A stretch of 64,000 bases of DNA from Puffinus mauretanicus (lineage: Eukaryota > Chordata > Aves > Procellariiformes > Procellariidae): contig JAJKFH010002170.1 in assembly GCA_023333565.1 (NCBI GenBank), positions 1 to 64,000 on the forward strand, written 5' to 3'. Shown here piece by piece: positions 47,200 to 58,754 of this stretch (position 1 is the stretch's first letter; every line of letters starts with the position of its first letter). The notes under the pieces are model-generated. The model was not told where the DNA came from. It ran no database searches and saw nothing but the letters and a program-made list of their open reading frames with translations. The translations under genes and the position numbers were made by a program.

Positions 47200-49445
47200 A
47201 GGTAAAAAATAAAAAAATTCAGCTGCCTCCAGAAAAAGCCAAAACAGTCTAGGAATGCCTGAGAAGAGTGCTGGAGAGCTACCGGGCATTGACTTTCCTC
47301 CAAAATATACAAAATGCCTCATGTGTCTATTTTGGAAGAGGCTGGGGTGTTAGCGACAAAAATTCAGCTGTCTCCAGGGCAGGCCAAAACACTCCAGGAG
47401 CTGCCTGGAAAAACTCCCAGGAACCTAATGGGCCTGGACCTGACTCCGACACACACAAAACTGCTCAGGTAGGTCCCTGGGAGAAGCCTGGGACTGCTAT
47501 ACAGATCTTCACCTGCCTCCAGAGGAAGCCTAAACACTCTTGAAAATGCCTGGAAGAAGTCCAGTGGAGCTACTGGGCATAGACTTGCAACCATCATACA
47601 CAAAATTCCTCAGGTTGCTGTATTTTGAAGAGTTTGGGGCTCCTACCTGCAAAATCCAGCTGACTCCAGAGGAGGCAAACATACTCCTGGAGATGCCTGG
47701 GAGAATTCCGGGGAGCTACTGGGCATGGACCTTCCCCCAACACACAGAATGATCTTCACATAGCTACTTGCAGAAGAGTCTGGGGCTGCTACCTGGGAAT
47801 TCACCTGTCTCCAGAGGAAACCAAAATGCTCCTGGAGATGCCCGGGAGGAGTCCGAGGAAGCTAGCAGGCATGGACCTTGCTCCAACATGAACAAAACTC
47901 TTCAATTAAATACCTAGGAGGAACCTGGGGCTGCTACCCAGGACTTTGGCTGTCTCCAGAGGAAGCCAAAACACACTTGGAGATGCCAGAGAGGAGTCCC
48001 GTAGAGCCACCGGGCATGGAACTGCCTCCAACATGAAGAAAACTCCAGGTACCTACCTAGGAGTCGTATGCTGCTTCTACCCAGGACTTCAGCTTTCTCC
48101 AGGGAAGGACAAAACACTCAAAAGCTTTCTGAGAGGAGTCTCAGAAAGGTACAGAGCACGGACCTGCCTCCAACATATGCAAAACTCCCTGGCTGGCTTC
48201 TCTGGAGGAGTCTGGCGCTGCTACTTGTGAAATTCAGCTGTATCCACGGGAGGTCAAAATATTCAGGAGCTACATGGAAGAGGTCCTGGGCAGCTACTGG
48301 TCATGGACCTTCCCCAAACATACACAATGCTCTTCAGATAGATACCTTAGAAAAATCTGGGACTGCTTCCTGGGACTTCACCTATCTCCAGAGGAAACCA
48401 AAATGCTCCTGGAGATGCCTGGGAGGAGTCCCAGGGAGCTACCAGACATGGACCTGCCTCCAACATGGGCAAAACTCTTCAAATAAATACATAGGAGGAT
48501 TATTGGGTTACTACCCAAAACATCAGCCATCTCCAGAGGAAGTCAATATACTCTTGGTGATGATACCTAAGAGGAGTCCAAGGAAGCCACCAGGCATGGA
48601 CCTGCCTCCACATGGACAAAACTCTTCAACTGACTACATGGGAGGAGTTTGGGATGGCTATCCAGGACTTCAGCTGTCCCCTGAGGAAGCCGAAACACTC
48701 TTGGAGATGCCTGGGAGAATTCACAGGGAGCTACCAGGCATGGACCTGCCTCTAACATTGACAAAACTCCTTAGGTAGCTTCTTTGGAGGAGTTTAGGGC
48801 TGCTACCTGGGAATTCATCCATCTCCAGAGGAAACCAAAATGCTCCTGGAGATGCCTGGGAGGAGTCCCATGGAGCTACCAGACATACAAAATGTTCTTT
48901 GGCTAGTGACCTTAGAATAGTCAGGGGCTGCTACCTGGGAATACACCTGTCTCCAGAAGGCTCCAAAACACTCTTGGAGATGGCTGGAGGAATATCGGAC
49001 AGCTAGCAGACATGGAGCTGCCTCCAACATGGACAAAACTCTTCAGGTAACTGCCTAGGAGTCGTATGTGGCTGCTATCCCGTAATTTAACCATCTCCAG
49101 GGAAGGTCAAACCACCCCACAGCTGCCTGGGAGAAGTCCCAGAGAGAGCTACCAGCACGGACCTGCCTCCAACATAGGCAAAGCGTCTTTGGTGGCTTCC
49201 TTAAAGGAGTCTGGGGCTGTTACCTGAAAAATTCAGCTCCCTACCAGGAAAGCAAAAACAGTCTGAAGGTGCCTGGGAGGAGTCCCAGGAAGCTACTGGT
49301 CTTGGACCTGCCACCAACATAAACTATGCTCTTTACGTAGCTACTTGTAGAAGAGTCTGGGGCTGCTACCTGGAAATTCACCTGTCTCCAGTAGGAACCA
49401 GATACCTCCCGAAGCATTTTGGTTTCTTCTGGAGACAGGTGAATT
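47200..49445 (+). repeat. Tandem array, monomer about 144-148 bp, about 15.5 copies
   Basis: The block CTGTCTCCAGAGGAAGCCAA recurs at about 47,224, 47,368, 47,515, 47,659, 47,807, 47,950, 48,094, 48,238, 48,384, 48,528, 48,675, 48,820, 48,949, 49,093, 49,238 and 49,386, so the period is mostly 143-148 bp. Monomers diverge from one another in scattered positions. Each contains a stretch that could read LSPEEAETLLEMPGR and PGMDLPP, then usually a stop, so long frames such as 48,068-48,778 cross several monomers without being a credible gene. The last monomer is folded back at 49,376-49,444. Confidence 0.9.
49376..49444. repeat. Fold-back at the end of the 144-bp array
   Basis: Arms ATTCACCTGTCTCCAG (49,376-49,391) and its exact reverse complement (49,429-49,444) surround a 37-bp spacer. 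The monomer orientation flips here. The same structure is found in the other inverted-duplication arm at 62,037-62,105. Confidence 0.85.
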
Positions 49446-49456
49446 CCCAGGGCAAT

Positions 49457-50460
49457 GTGAGCGCACATTGCTGGCTCACGTCCAGCTTTTCATCCACCAG
49501 TACCCCCAAGTCCTTCTCGGCATGGCTGCTCTCCATCCCTTCGTCCCCCAGCCTGTATTGATACCGGGGGGTTGCCCCAACCCAGGGGCAGGACCCTGCA
49601 CTTGGCCTTGTTGAACCTCATGAGGTTCACATGGGCCCACTTCTCGAGCTTGTCCAGGTCCCTCTGGATGGCATCCCATCCCTCAGGCGTGTTGACCGCA
49701 CCACTCAGCTTGGTGCCGTCTGCAAATGTGCTGAGGGTGCACTTGATCCCACTGTCTATGTCGTTGATGAAGATATTAAACGGTACTGGTCCCAATACTG
49801 GTGTCCCCCTGAGGGACGCCACTCGTCACTCATCTCCATCCGGACATCGAGCCGTTGACCACTACTCTATAGAGTCCATGGCCATCCAGCCAATTCCTTA
49901 TCCACCAAACAGTTCATCCATCAAATCCATGTCTCTCCAATTAGAGAGAAGGATGTTGTGAGGGACCATGTCAAAGGCCTCACGGAAGTCCAGATAGATG
50001 ACATCCATAGCTCTTCCCTTAGCCTCTGAGGTAGTCACTCCATCATAGAAGGTCACTAGGTTGTTCAGGCAAGACCTGCCCTTGGTGAAGCCATGCTGGC
50101 TGTCTTGAATCACCTCCCTGTCCTCCATGTGCCTTAGCACAGCTTCCAGGAGGATCTGCTCCATGATCTTCCCAGGCACAGAGGTGAGGCTGACAGGTCG
50201 GTGGTTCCCAGGGTCCTCCTTTCTACCCTTCTTGAAAATGGGTGCAGTTTCCCTTTTTCCAGCCACCGGGACTTCACCTGACTGCCATGACTTTTCAAAT
50301 ATCATGGGGAGTGGCTTGGCAGCTACATCATCCAACTCCCTCAGGACCCTGGGATGCACCTCGTCAGGCCCCGTGGACGTTCACACCCCATGTATGTTCA
50401 GGTTCCTCAGGTGGTCTCGAACCTGATCTTCTCTTACAGGGGGAGGGACTTTGCTGCCCC
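49457..50460 (-). mobile_element. CR1 LINE fragment (reverse transcriptase), both ends cut
   Basis: Minus-strand codons from [19 protein letters not shown] (50,359) through [32 protein letters not shown] and [15 protein letters not shown] to the catalytic box, which reads FADGTKL: the second aspartate is replaced by glycine. A frameshift separates 49,898-50,359 from 49,490-49,822. The element lacks its 3' end, where it meets the folded 144-bp monomer. Confidence 0.9.
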
Positions 50461-50466
50461 TGTCCC

Positions 50467-51935
50467 TCTGTCTTGCTCCCTCTTTCTGTCTCTATTCCTC
50501 TGTCCCTGCTGCTTCTTTCTCCATTTCTGTCCATATCCCCTTTTTTTTTTTTCTCTCCCTGTTCCTCTGTCATTTTTCTTATCTCAATCTTTTCTGTTTT
50601 TCATTCTCTGTCCCATCCACTCTCACTATATCCCCCTGACCGGCTGGGTGTCCCTTCTTTCCTCTCTCTCTTGCTCAGTATTTTTTCTTTCTCCATCTCT
50701 TTGTCCTGCTGCCCATCACAGTTGTCCTCCAATGCTGTCCTGCTTCCTGTCCCTTTTTTCTGTCATTCTGTCCTGCTCTCTGTGTCTATTTTTTAATTCC
50801 TGCATCTTGGTCCTGCAGCCTGTCACTATTTGTCTCCTCTTCTGTCCCTTTCTCCTGCTCCCTGCCCCTTGTCTCTCTTTCCCTTTGTCCTGATGCCTAT
50901 CTTTCTTTTTTCTTGCTCCATCTCTCTGCCCTGCTCCCTATCCCTCTCATTCTCTATTTCTCTGTCCTTCTCTCTCTTCAGTACTTCTCTTCTCTCTGTC
51001 ACTCTGTCCTGCTCCCTGTCATTGTTATGTCTCACTCCATCTCTGTCCTGCAGCCCAGCGCTGTCTTTTCCTTCTCCATCCCTCTGTCCGGCTGCCCAGC
51101 CCAGGCTTTTTTCTCCTCCATCTCTGTCCTGCTCTCTGTCTCTTATTTTTGACTGTCTGACACTTTGTTCTGCCTCCCTGTCCCTTTTTTCTCTCTCTGT
51201 ATCACCCTGTTCTGCTCCCTCTCCCTGTCTTTCTCTGACAATTCGTGTCCTGCCCCTCTCCTTGTCTTTTCCTCTTTGTCCCCCATCCTTCTTCCTGTCT
51301 GTCTTTTTTCTCTCTATATCCCTCTCTCCCTGCTCCTTCCTTCTCCACCTCTGTCCTACTCCCTGACCCTTTTTTCCTCTCGCTGTGCCTCTGCCCAGCT
51401 TCCTCTCCCATCTTTTCTGTCTTTATTTCTCTGTCCCACTGCCTGTCCCATCATTTCTTGCTATACCCCTCCTGTCTAGCCATCTCTCCCTTTTTTCTGT
51501 TCTCTCTTCCTCTGTCCTGCTTCTCGGTCTTTCTTTCCTCTTCCTCCATCTCTGTCCTCCAGCCCATTGCTGTTATTTTTCCTCTTGGTTTCTTTGTCCA
51601 GATCTGACCTTCTCTTTAATTCCTAGTCCTTATCTTCTCTCTTCTGTTCACTGCCCTTCTTTTTCTCTCTCTGTCTGTATGTCCCATTGCCTGTCCCCAT
51701 CTTTCTCTATCCCTCCCTTCCTTCCTTCTTCCTCTCCTTCCCCCCCTTTCTCTATCCCTCTGTGCTGCGCCCCAACCCTATTTTTTCTTCCTCCATCTCT
51801 CTGCAGGGCTCCTTGTCCCTATTTTTCTTGATTTCTCCACCTCTCTGGCCTTTTCCCTGCACCTTTCTTTCTCTCTCAGCTCCTCAGTCTTTTCCCTCAT
51901 CTTATTTTTCTCTTTCCAGTCCTTCTCCCCATCAG
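50467..51935 (+). repeat. CT-rich minisatellite, about 1.47 kb
   Basis: Loose tandem units of roughly 35-45 bp with the themes CTCTGTCCTGCTCCCTGTC and TTTTTTCTCTCTCCATCTC. It starts exactly at the breakpoint of inverted duplication 2. Several 100-180-codon frames in all plus frames are low-complexity artefacts. Confidence 0.85.
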
Positions 51936-54495
51936 CTTAAGCTGAATGACGAGGTGTCCCTGTGCTCTGGTATTTACCTAGCATTGCCCTAGGGAAGATC
52001 TGTGTTTTTAGGGCTCGGGATCATTTAGGAGCTGGTCTCCTTATGTAGAAGGAGGAGCTAGGCATAGTTAAAGCAGAGGTTGTTCTCAGCTGGTGCTCTG
52101 TGCATCCTGTTGAAAGAGCAGGCTGTGGGCCTTATTTTGAAGGAAGGTTTCTTGTTCTGCGCGTATTGCTCCTCGGGACGCTGCACAGGAGTGGTGTTGG
52201 AGTTGGGGTCTGCAGGGACGCGTGGGACCTGCTGTGATTCCTCGTAAATGTGAACTTGAACCTATCTGGACTTGAATGAAACCAGACTGACTGCGTGTGG
52301 TTTTCTTCCCCAGCTCCAATTCCAACCCACATGGTTGGCGCTAATAAAGAAGAGACCCTGAGCTATTTTCCAGATATCAGTGGCTGCAAATTAGCTGAGA
52401 TCACTTATTTAGGTAACGGTGCAGTTGGTCTGCAGTCAGGGATGTGTACTTGCATGATGGTGCTTTCATGAACATCCTTTGGTCTTGCCACTTTGAAGCT
52501 CTTCCTTTTCCCACAAATTTTAAGATGGCATTTCTTATTCTGGAGTTCAGACTAGAGTTGGACTTAGTGTTGAACAGCTGATATAATGGGCTCCATAAAA
52601 TGTGGAAAAGAACTCCGCTTTTTTGGTTTTTGTGGTTGTTTTCTAACACTCTCTGAACTTTGGTAAGCAAGAGGAAGAGTGGCTGAAAGAGTCTGTTCTT
52701 TGAGAGTAACACGTTCCTGTAGCGTGCCTGTCTTTGTGTGGTGAAGGTTTCCTACCTGCAGTATGATTTTGCTGGGCTGTGAGGCTGTATTGGAGTAGCA
52801 GAGGTAAGAAGTGTCGTCTTTAAAGGTAATGAAGCTGTAGCAAAACAAGCAGGAAAAGCTAGCTTCTTCCTAGAACGATGCCTGACAAAAACAGCAACAA
52901 GTAAAGGCACTTGCAATTGGCTTTTTAATGCAGTCTTCATACAGAGCTTTTGATACTGATCGATTTCTGGGAAGCAAGACAGCAGTGAGGAAAGAAAGCT
53001 GGGGCTTGTCTAAATGGCTTCTTCGCCGTAGGCAGGGTTTGAGCCTTTGCGCTAGAACAGGTCTTTACTACAGCTTACGAACACAGAAAATGAGCTGCCT
53101 GTAAAGAAAGTTTCAGCAGAAGTAAGGCTCAATTTGCTCCTCAATTTGTTCAAAAGGCTCCTCTGTACGTGATGTAAATAAGAGATGACTTGGCAGTGTC
53201 TACATCGCAAGTGCGTGCCGGTGTGTTAATGCAGGCCATTGAGATCTTTTCAGGGGTACTTCTGGGCTGCAGGTCGCGTGCCGGAGTGTACCGAGTCCCA
53301 GGATGAGCCAGCTCCTGCCGGCAGTTTTAGCTCAGAGGATGTGACAGAATGGAAACCATCTTTCTTGTGGACCCCAAACACCAGAGGTGCGGATATGTTG
53401 CTGATGTCCTCCTGGCACAGAGATGTGGGGAGTTTTGCCAATAGTCCAGTAAGGATTCTGTTTTCTGCTGGAATGGATTTCCAGATGCATTTAACAAACA
53501 ATTGCCTTTCTGCTTGCTGTGGCTATCTGCAGAAGGGCCCTCCTGTTCGTTTGGATTTTCCAACGTAAGGGCTTTGGAGAACTGGCTAAACCACCTTTCT
53601 CTCTGTGGAGATCACTAGCATTTGTGTAGAAAAGTAGAGGTTCAGTCAGTAAAGCTTATAGTGTTGTGCTCAGACCATGGAGCTTTGTCTGCTGGAGATA
53701 CTGTTCATTTGGACTCATCATTTTCTCAGCTAAGTCTATCCGAGTCTTACAGACTTGAGCCCCTTGGGATCGTGACGTTGTAGTTCGAATGCTCCAGCAT
53801 GCCTGGGACTGCAGTCTTCTCAGTAGTCTTCTGTAGCCTTCATGCTGCCAGGGTGTTGATGCTGTTTCATCAGAAGTAAAATTCACCCTAATCCTGGGAC
53901 GTCTTTCCTGCCCTCTCTGGACGGAGTAATCCCTGGTCATTCATGAACTGGTCATGCTCTACCTTCAGCCTAGGTAGGTTTCTTTTTCCTCATTCCCATC
54001 TTTTTTTGAAGGAAACATCACAGTTGTGACAATCACGAAAAGGCTGAATTTTTCCTCCATTAGATCTTGTACGTGTGGTTTTTTCCTTGTACAAATATTA
54101 CTTTATATAATAGTCTCTTCATTTCCTTGTTCTGTGTTGGTAACTCCAAGCATGTAATCTGGTCTTCCTGAGTCTCCTGAACCCCGGAAGCAGTGTTCTG
54201 GAGGAGGCCTTATCAGGGATTTCTTCAACTGTGTTAAAATAAAAGCTGCTTGCTCTGCTTGCACAGGCTGCTTGCCAAGCGTCTCTCCAGAGCAATCAGG
54301 CTCAGAAGTTGGCTTAAGTCAAGGTGACAGAAAAGGCCACTCTGGTTTCTAAGTCTTTTTTTTCCCATCAGTTTTTAGATCGGCAGATGAAACTTCTGTC
54401 GGGCTTTCTCTTTGCGTACATCCTGGTGCTTCTCTCGCCAGCTTTCTTTGCCAAACGTGGGCTATTGCTTAAAACTTCCATCAGAGGTGGATGCC
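51936..54495. other. Mostly unassigned; two exon-like blocks
   Basis: A block at about 52,313-52,411 has an acceptor (ttccccag), codons for [20 protein letters not shown] and a donor (TTAGGTAAC). A second near 53,254-53,390 encodes SQDEPAPAGSFSSEDVTEWK. They could be exons of one unidentified gene, but no further exons can be linked. The rest shows no recognisable feature. Confidence 0.3.
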
Positions 54496-55057
54496 TGTCA
54501 CACGACAAGGGTTTTTTGGGTATCAGACGATAAAACCGCAACGGTCTAAGGTCTGATCAACTTTATTATAATAATATAAGTTGACAGTCAATATAATTAA
54601 GCCTGAGTGGAGCTCAAGCAATCCAAGCATGAGCGAAAGAGAGAAGGGGAAATCTCACTTGCGGTGTAGGCAAGGTGCAACACTATTAACGAATAATCTT
54701 ACCCAGTGATGAGCAACAGTGACAGAAATTGTCGACCTGTCATGTTCTCCATCATGATGTAACGACGTCTCCTTTGCTGGGCAGCACCTCTGGACCAGCC
54801 AACGAGAGCTACCCTGAGTTAGCCTGGGACACCTTATTTATGGGATTGCGCCTTCTCAGTTCAGTCGTATGACTGACAGGTTGACATAGACACATCCTTT
54901 ACGTACAAAGCTTGTCGTGTCTCAAAAGGGTTGGTGATCTGCAAATAGTTATTTGTGTGCGAGTGGGTCCGTGCAGCTGTGTGAGCAGTGCAAGCACGCT
55001 ATGTAAGTGCTTTCCACCGTCCCATGCCATGCTCAAGGTCAGGAGCGTCTCGTCACA
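54496..55057 (-). mobile_element. Probable solo LTR
   Basis: Left end TGTCACACGACAAGGG, right end GAGCGTCTCGTCACA. On the minus strand a CCATAAATAA box (54,842-54,833) precedes an AATAAA signal (54,567-54,562), giving U3-R-U5 in leftward sense. The flanking pentamers atgcc and ctcca do not match. Family not named. Confidence 0.6.
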
Positions 55058-55230
55058 CTCCACCCCTTATGGCGTGGGTAACGGTGTGATCCAGTGGTTG
55101 GGGTAACAGCCCTGCAGAGGGAGGGTGCGAGCCTCTCTTGCCTCTACACATGCAAAATGGCTGCGCAAATGACCGCGAGCAGAGGCACTGTGAAACGAAC
55201 ACCAAACTTCTAATGAATTAAGCAATAAAT
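55058..55230. other. No gene recognised
   Basis: Short unassigned stretch between LTR and coding remnant. Confidence 0.3.
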
Positions 55231-55234
55231 AGCG

Positions 55235-55640
55235 AAATGGCAGAGGACTCTGACTGGAGCGGGTGGGTACAGGTCGCATGTCATGGGGATCCACATCCGC
55301 GCCTTCTCCATCAACAGCGGGCGGTGGGACGGGGGGCCCTTTGCCTCCCTGTGTCCCCATGGGGTTCTGACTCGCTTGATGGGCACATTGTTGCTGTCAG
55401 ATGTGCTCTACTTGCTTCTGCCCGCTTGCTGCCCACCGCTGCCTGCTTGTTGCCCACTGCTGACTGACACTGCCCTGTCCCCATCTGGCTTCCCCTCCCA
55501 CAGTGTTTTCCGTTGTTTAACCACCCGGCACACCACGATCTTCTTCTTGGCTGAAATATTGTCCTGTGGGGAAGTCTCTTCTGCATTGTGGGTGCTGGCT
55601 GGCACAGGGTCCTTGGCCTGCTTTAGGCAGCAAGAATGCT
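55235..55640 (-). pseudogene. Diverged short copy of part of the 57-kb gene remnant
   Basis: Aligns with 57,240-57,660. On the minus strand both contain a block reading like TSPQDNISAKKKIVV here and TSPWDNMPPKKQKMVV there, followed by KTLWEGK. Both also share a GC-rich intron-like stretch with CTGCTTGTTGCCC runs and a HMRPVP- or DPRDMRP-like block. It is a fragment without clear start or end. Confidence 0.5.
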
Positions 55641-55894
55641 GCAAAACTAGAGTTGCTTTGCAAAGTTTTCCTCTGATTAGTAATCAGTAGTGTGGGTGCT
55701 AGTGATTAGTCAAGTTGTCTTGTACCTGAACGATTGAAGGGTATAAGAACCCTGTGTAAAGCCACATTTGGGGTGCCACAATTTGGCTGGGACACTGTGT
55801 GCACATGAAAAAATATTTGCCCCTGTAATTCTATACTTTGCATCCTCGCCTCTCACCTCGGTCGGCACAGGCTGGTTGCGAATTTTTTGTGACA
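55640..55894 (+). mobile_element. LTR-like unit of about 250 bp (copy 2 of 3, diverged)
   Basis: Matches 22,167-22,416 with many changes: starts TGCAAAACTAGAGTTGC, has GTATAAGAACC (TATA-like) near 55,741 and ends ATTTTTTGTGACA. Its presence outside the inverted duplication shows it is an interspersed element. Confidence 0.45.
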
Positions 55895-56570
55895 CCAGCT
55901 CGGGGCTCACCTGTGGGTGGGGAGTTTTGCTGGATGAGGTCCAGGCAGTGATGGACGAGGCGGTAGAGGGGGTGGTGCGAGCTGGGTAGCCGGTGCAGCG
56001 CTAGCTCTGGGATCTCGGCATGTGGGCCCCGGCCAGCGATGCCTGCTCGCCGGCCAGGTGCGAGCTGAATTTTCCGCACTCAGCCAGTCCCTGCCTGGCC
56101 CGCCGGGGCGGCCGCAGCTCCTTTCCAGGGCTGGACCAGCTCGTTGGCGGTGATGCTGGTGCTGGGGCAGTGATGGTGGTGCCGGTATCGGGGTGGTGAT
56201 GCTGGTACTGGGGCTGTGACGGAGGCCTCCATCCTCCCGGTGTTGATGCTAATCAACGCAGTTTCTCCCACGGGTGACGCCACCTGGAGCCATGCCCCAT
56301 CTACCCATCCTCTTGGTGGCCATCCCCAGCCCAGCTCAGCCACCCGCAGGGTGGGCAGGGGCTGCCTTAACCTCCCCAAGCCCCGTCCCGCTGAGCAAAT
56401 GACCGCAGGCAGAGAGAGGCGCTGCAAAGCAACCACCCAACTCTTTTAATGAATCAAGCAAGAAAGAGGGATCTGGGAGAGAGCTACGGCTGGAGCAGGT
56501 GGGTGGCAGGTCTCTGCCTCCGGATCTCCTCTGCGTGTGGGTGCTACAGGGATGGTGCTGGACCATCCCT
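55895..56570. other. No gene recognised; small GATGCTGGTGCTGGGG-type repeat
   Basis: GC-rich sequence with an irregular tandem of GGTGGTGATGCTGGTACTGG type at about 56,140-56,220. No coding feature supported. Confidence 0.35.
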
Positions 56571-56573
56571 GTG

Positions 56574-58490
56574 GGTTATGGGTAGCCATCCTCGTTGGCT
56601 ATCTCCATGTCGACCTCCCTCTGCAGAAAAAACTGCAGCTGGCCCAATGACATCTGCAGGGCTGCCCGCTCCCGCTCCACCTGCGCCAGCTTCTTGATGC
56701 GCTCCTGCTCAGGCTGCTGCTCGGGTGTGATGGGCACCGACTCCTCCTGCTCCTCGAGAGGGGTGGGCGCAGCTGTGAGACTCCCCCCAGGGCCCAAGGG
56801 ATAGCACAGGGTCAATGGCAGGGCGCGGCAGCCGTGGCAGCATGCACAGCTGCTGTGGCAGCCCCTCCTGTGGGGTTTGGTGCCCCAGGCGCAGCCAGCT
56901 CCGCTGCTTGGGTTTGGTGGCAGCCCCAGCGCGCACCTTGCTGCTCAACACCACCACCGGTGCTGTTTCCTTCTTGCCATCAGTCAGGGGCTTGAAGGCA
57001 GCCACGCACTGGGTCTCGGGGCCACTGGCAGGGGAATGGGGACCCTGGGGGCACGCTGGGACCGGCCTGCGGCTCCGGGTCGGGCGGTTGGCACACTGGC
57101 CCCACCACCTTCACTCTTTGCCCCAGCGGGTGGAAACTCTGGATGGAGTTCAGCAAGTGTGCGCCCTCAGGTTGGTGCGGGGCGACCTCAGGCCCCGCAG
57201 CATTTTGGCCTGGGCTTTTCTGCGCAGCAGCCTGTCCTGGGGTCGCATGTCGCGGGGATCCATGCTCCACGCTTCCTCAATCAGCAGTGGGCAGGGTGGG
57301 TGGGCAGGTGGCGGATGGTGGGTGCTTTGCCCCCCGGCATCCCCAGAGCTGCTGGGTCACTCGAGCACCAAGGTGGGCACATTGGTGTCCTCAGATACCC
57401 TGTGCTTGCTGCTGCCCATGTGTTGCCCGCTGCTGTCTGCCTGCTGCCCGCTGCCACCTACCGCCTACTGTCCAGCTTCCCTTCCCACAGGGTTTTTGAG
57501 TGTTTTGCCACTCAGGACACCACCATCTTCTGCTTCTTGGGTGGCATGTTGTCCCATGGGGAGGTGTCTTGCGTCTTGGGGGTGCTGGCCAGCGTGGGGC
57601 CCTTGGCCTGCTGGCCGCCCGCCTCGCCTGATCTGGGCACCACCCGGCAGAAGACAATGGCCGGTGGCAGCAGCAAGCGAGTCAAAACCACCCGGGGCTG
57701 CCTCCGTTGCACCTCCTCCACCAGTTGGGCCATGCAGGGCGGATGATGGTGGGGGGCAGCTGGGGAGCTGACCAGGGGACTCAGCAGCAGGATCTGCAGG
57801 GGGCTCAGCAGGGAACTCTCCGGGGGACCCTTCAGGGGGACCCTTCGGGGAACCTTCCAGGGACTCTCTGGAGGACTCTCCAAGGGACCCTTCAGAGGAC
57901 CCTCTGAGCAACCCTTCAGGGGACTCTCTATAGGACTGTCCTTTGAAGTCTCCATAGGAGTCTCCTGAGAAGGGTCCCCAGGGCTCTCTGGCAGCCAGGT
58001 GGGGAGGACCACTGCCACCCCACCCTGCTTCGTCTTGGGGTCCAGCAAGGGGCATGTCACCACCCCCCCGCAGGAGGGGTCGGCGTCCCCCAGCATCGCT
58101 GCCGCCACTCGGCCCTTGGGGCAGTTGTCCTCTGCCTCATACTCTGAGAAGTTGGGGAGCTGGTTAAGGAAGGTGGTGCTGTCGAGGACATCGGGGATGT
58201 CAGGGACATCAGGGGCGGTGTCTTCACTGTCCCCCAGCATCGCCGCCGCCACTCACTCCTTGGTGCAGACGCCCTCTGCACTCTACTCGGAGAGGTCAAG
58301 GAGCTTGTTGAGGGAGGTGGTCAAGTAGGGGACACCGGGGACATCAGGGATGGTGTCCTCACTGTCCCCCAGCCCCACTGCCACCACTCGCTCCTTGGGG
58401 CAGCCGCCCTTCACCACGTACTCAGAGAGGTCGGGGAGCTCGTGGACGAAGGCGGTAAAGCTGGGGCTGTTGGGCATGTCAGGGACACCT
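56574..58490 (-). pseudogene. Unidentified gene remnant with internal protein repeats
   Basis: Minus-strand coding-like sequence in the order: a repeated module (58,480-58,060) of about 50 codons with the theme LPDLSEY...CPKERV and LGDSEDTIPDVP; a Pro/Ser/Glu-rich linker (57,980-57,790); LVEEVQRRQPRVVLTRLLLP (57,735); MPPKKQKMVV and a stop (57,512); then after a gap MDPRDMRPQDRLLRRKAQAK (57,260), FKPLTDGKKETAPVVVLSSK (57,000) and a charged helical end, ERIKKLAQVERERAALQMSL, stopping at 56,576. The middle repeat has an in-frame TAG and TGA where its sister copies encode Tyr and Arg. Frames also change between blocks, some of which may be introns. Probably a decayed nuclear-type protein; not recognised. 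Confidence 0.45.
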
Positions 58491-58754
58491 CAGCGACGGC
58501 GTCTGGCCCCTGCTCAGGCAGGTCCGTGGGCTACCCTGGTGTCGCCAGGGTGGTCACCACTGCTGAAAAGCAAACAAAGCCAACCCAACCCCAGGGCAAT
58601 ACAAGCTTTCCTCGGTGCGGACCACCCGCTCACGGGCCCTGCCACCCCCCAAACCTCACCTTGGGCTTCATCGTGGTTCTGCGGGTTGGCAGAGCTGTCC
58701 TTGGTGGCTGCTGCATCCTTGTTAAAGGCCTCCTACGTACTGGTACCGTGCAAC

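Larger units (their letters stand above)
49020..50467 (-). repeat. Inverted duplication 2, left arm
   Basis: About 1.45 kb matching the reverse complement of 61,014-62,462 with few single-base changes. It includes the last three monomers of the 144-bp array, the fold-back and a CR1 fragment. At 50,467 the match stops inside CR1 sequence and a CT-rich repeat begins. Confidence 0.92.

Noticed and set aside
48068..48778. 236-codon open frame across the 144-bp array
   Set aside because: It crosses monomers in different frames and is not kept in neighbouring monomers; treated as chance within a repeat.
47200..49445. CRISPR-like array
   Set aside because: Monomers of about 145 bp without short repeat-spacer structure in a vertebrate genome.
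50242..51831. Several 100-184-codon frames resembling membrane proteins
   Set aside because: Hydrophobic look comes from CT-rich repeat DNA; the reverse strand shows matching Arg/Glu-rich frames.
57465..58055. 196-codon minus frame with PESP/GSSEGSLGE-like repeats
   Set aside because: It overlaps the better-supported frame 57,512-58,252; both arise from the GACTCTC-type internal repeat.
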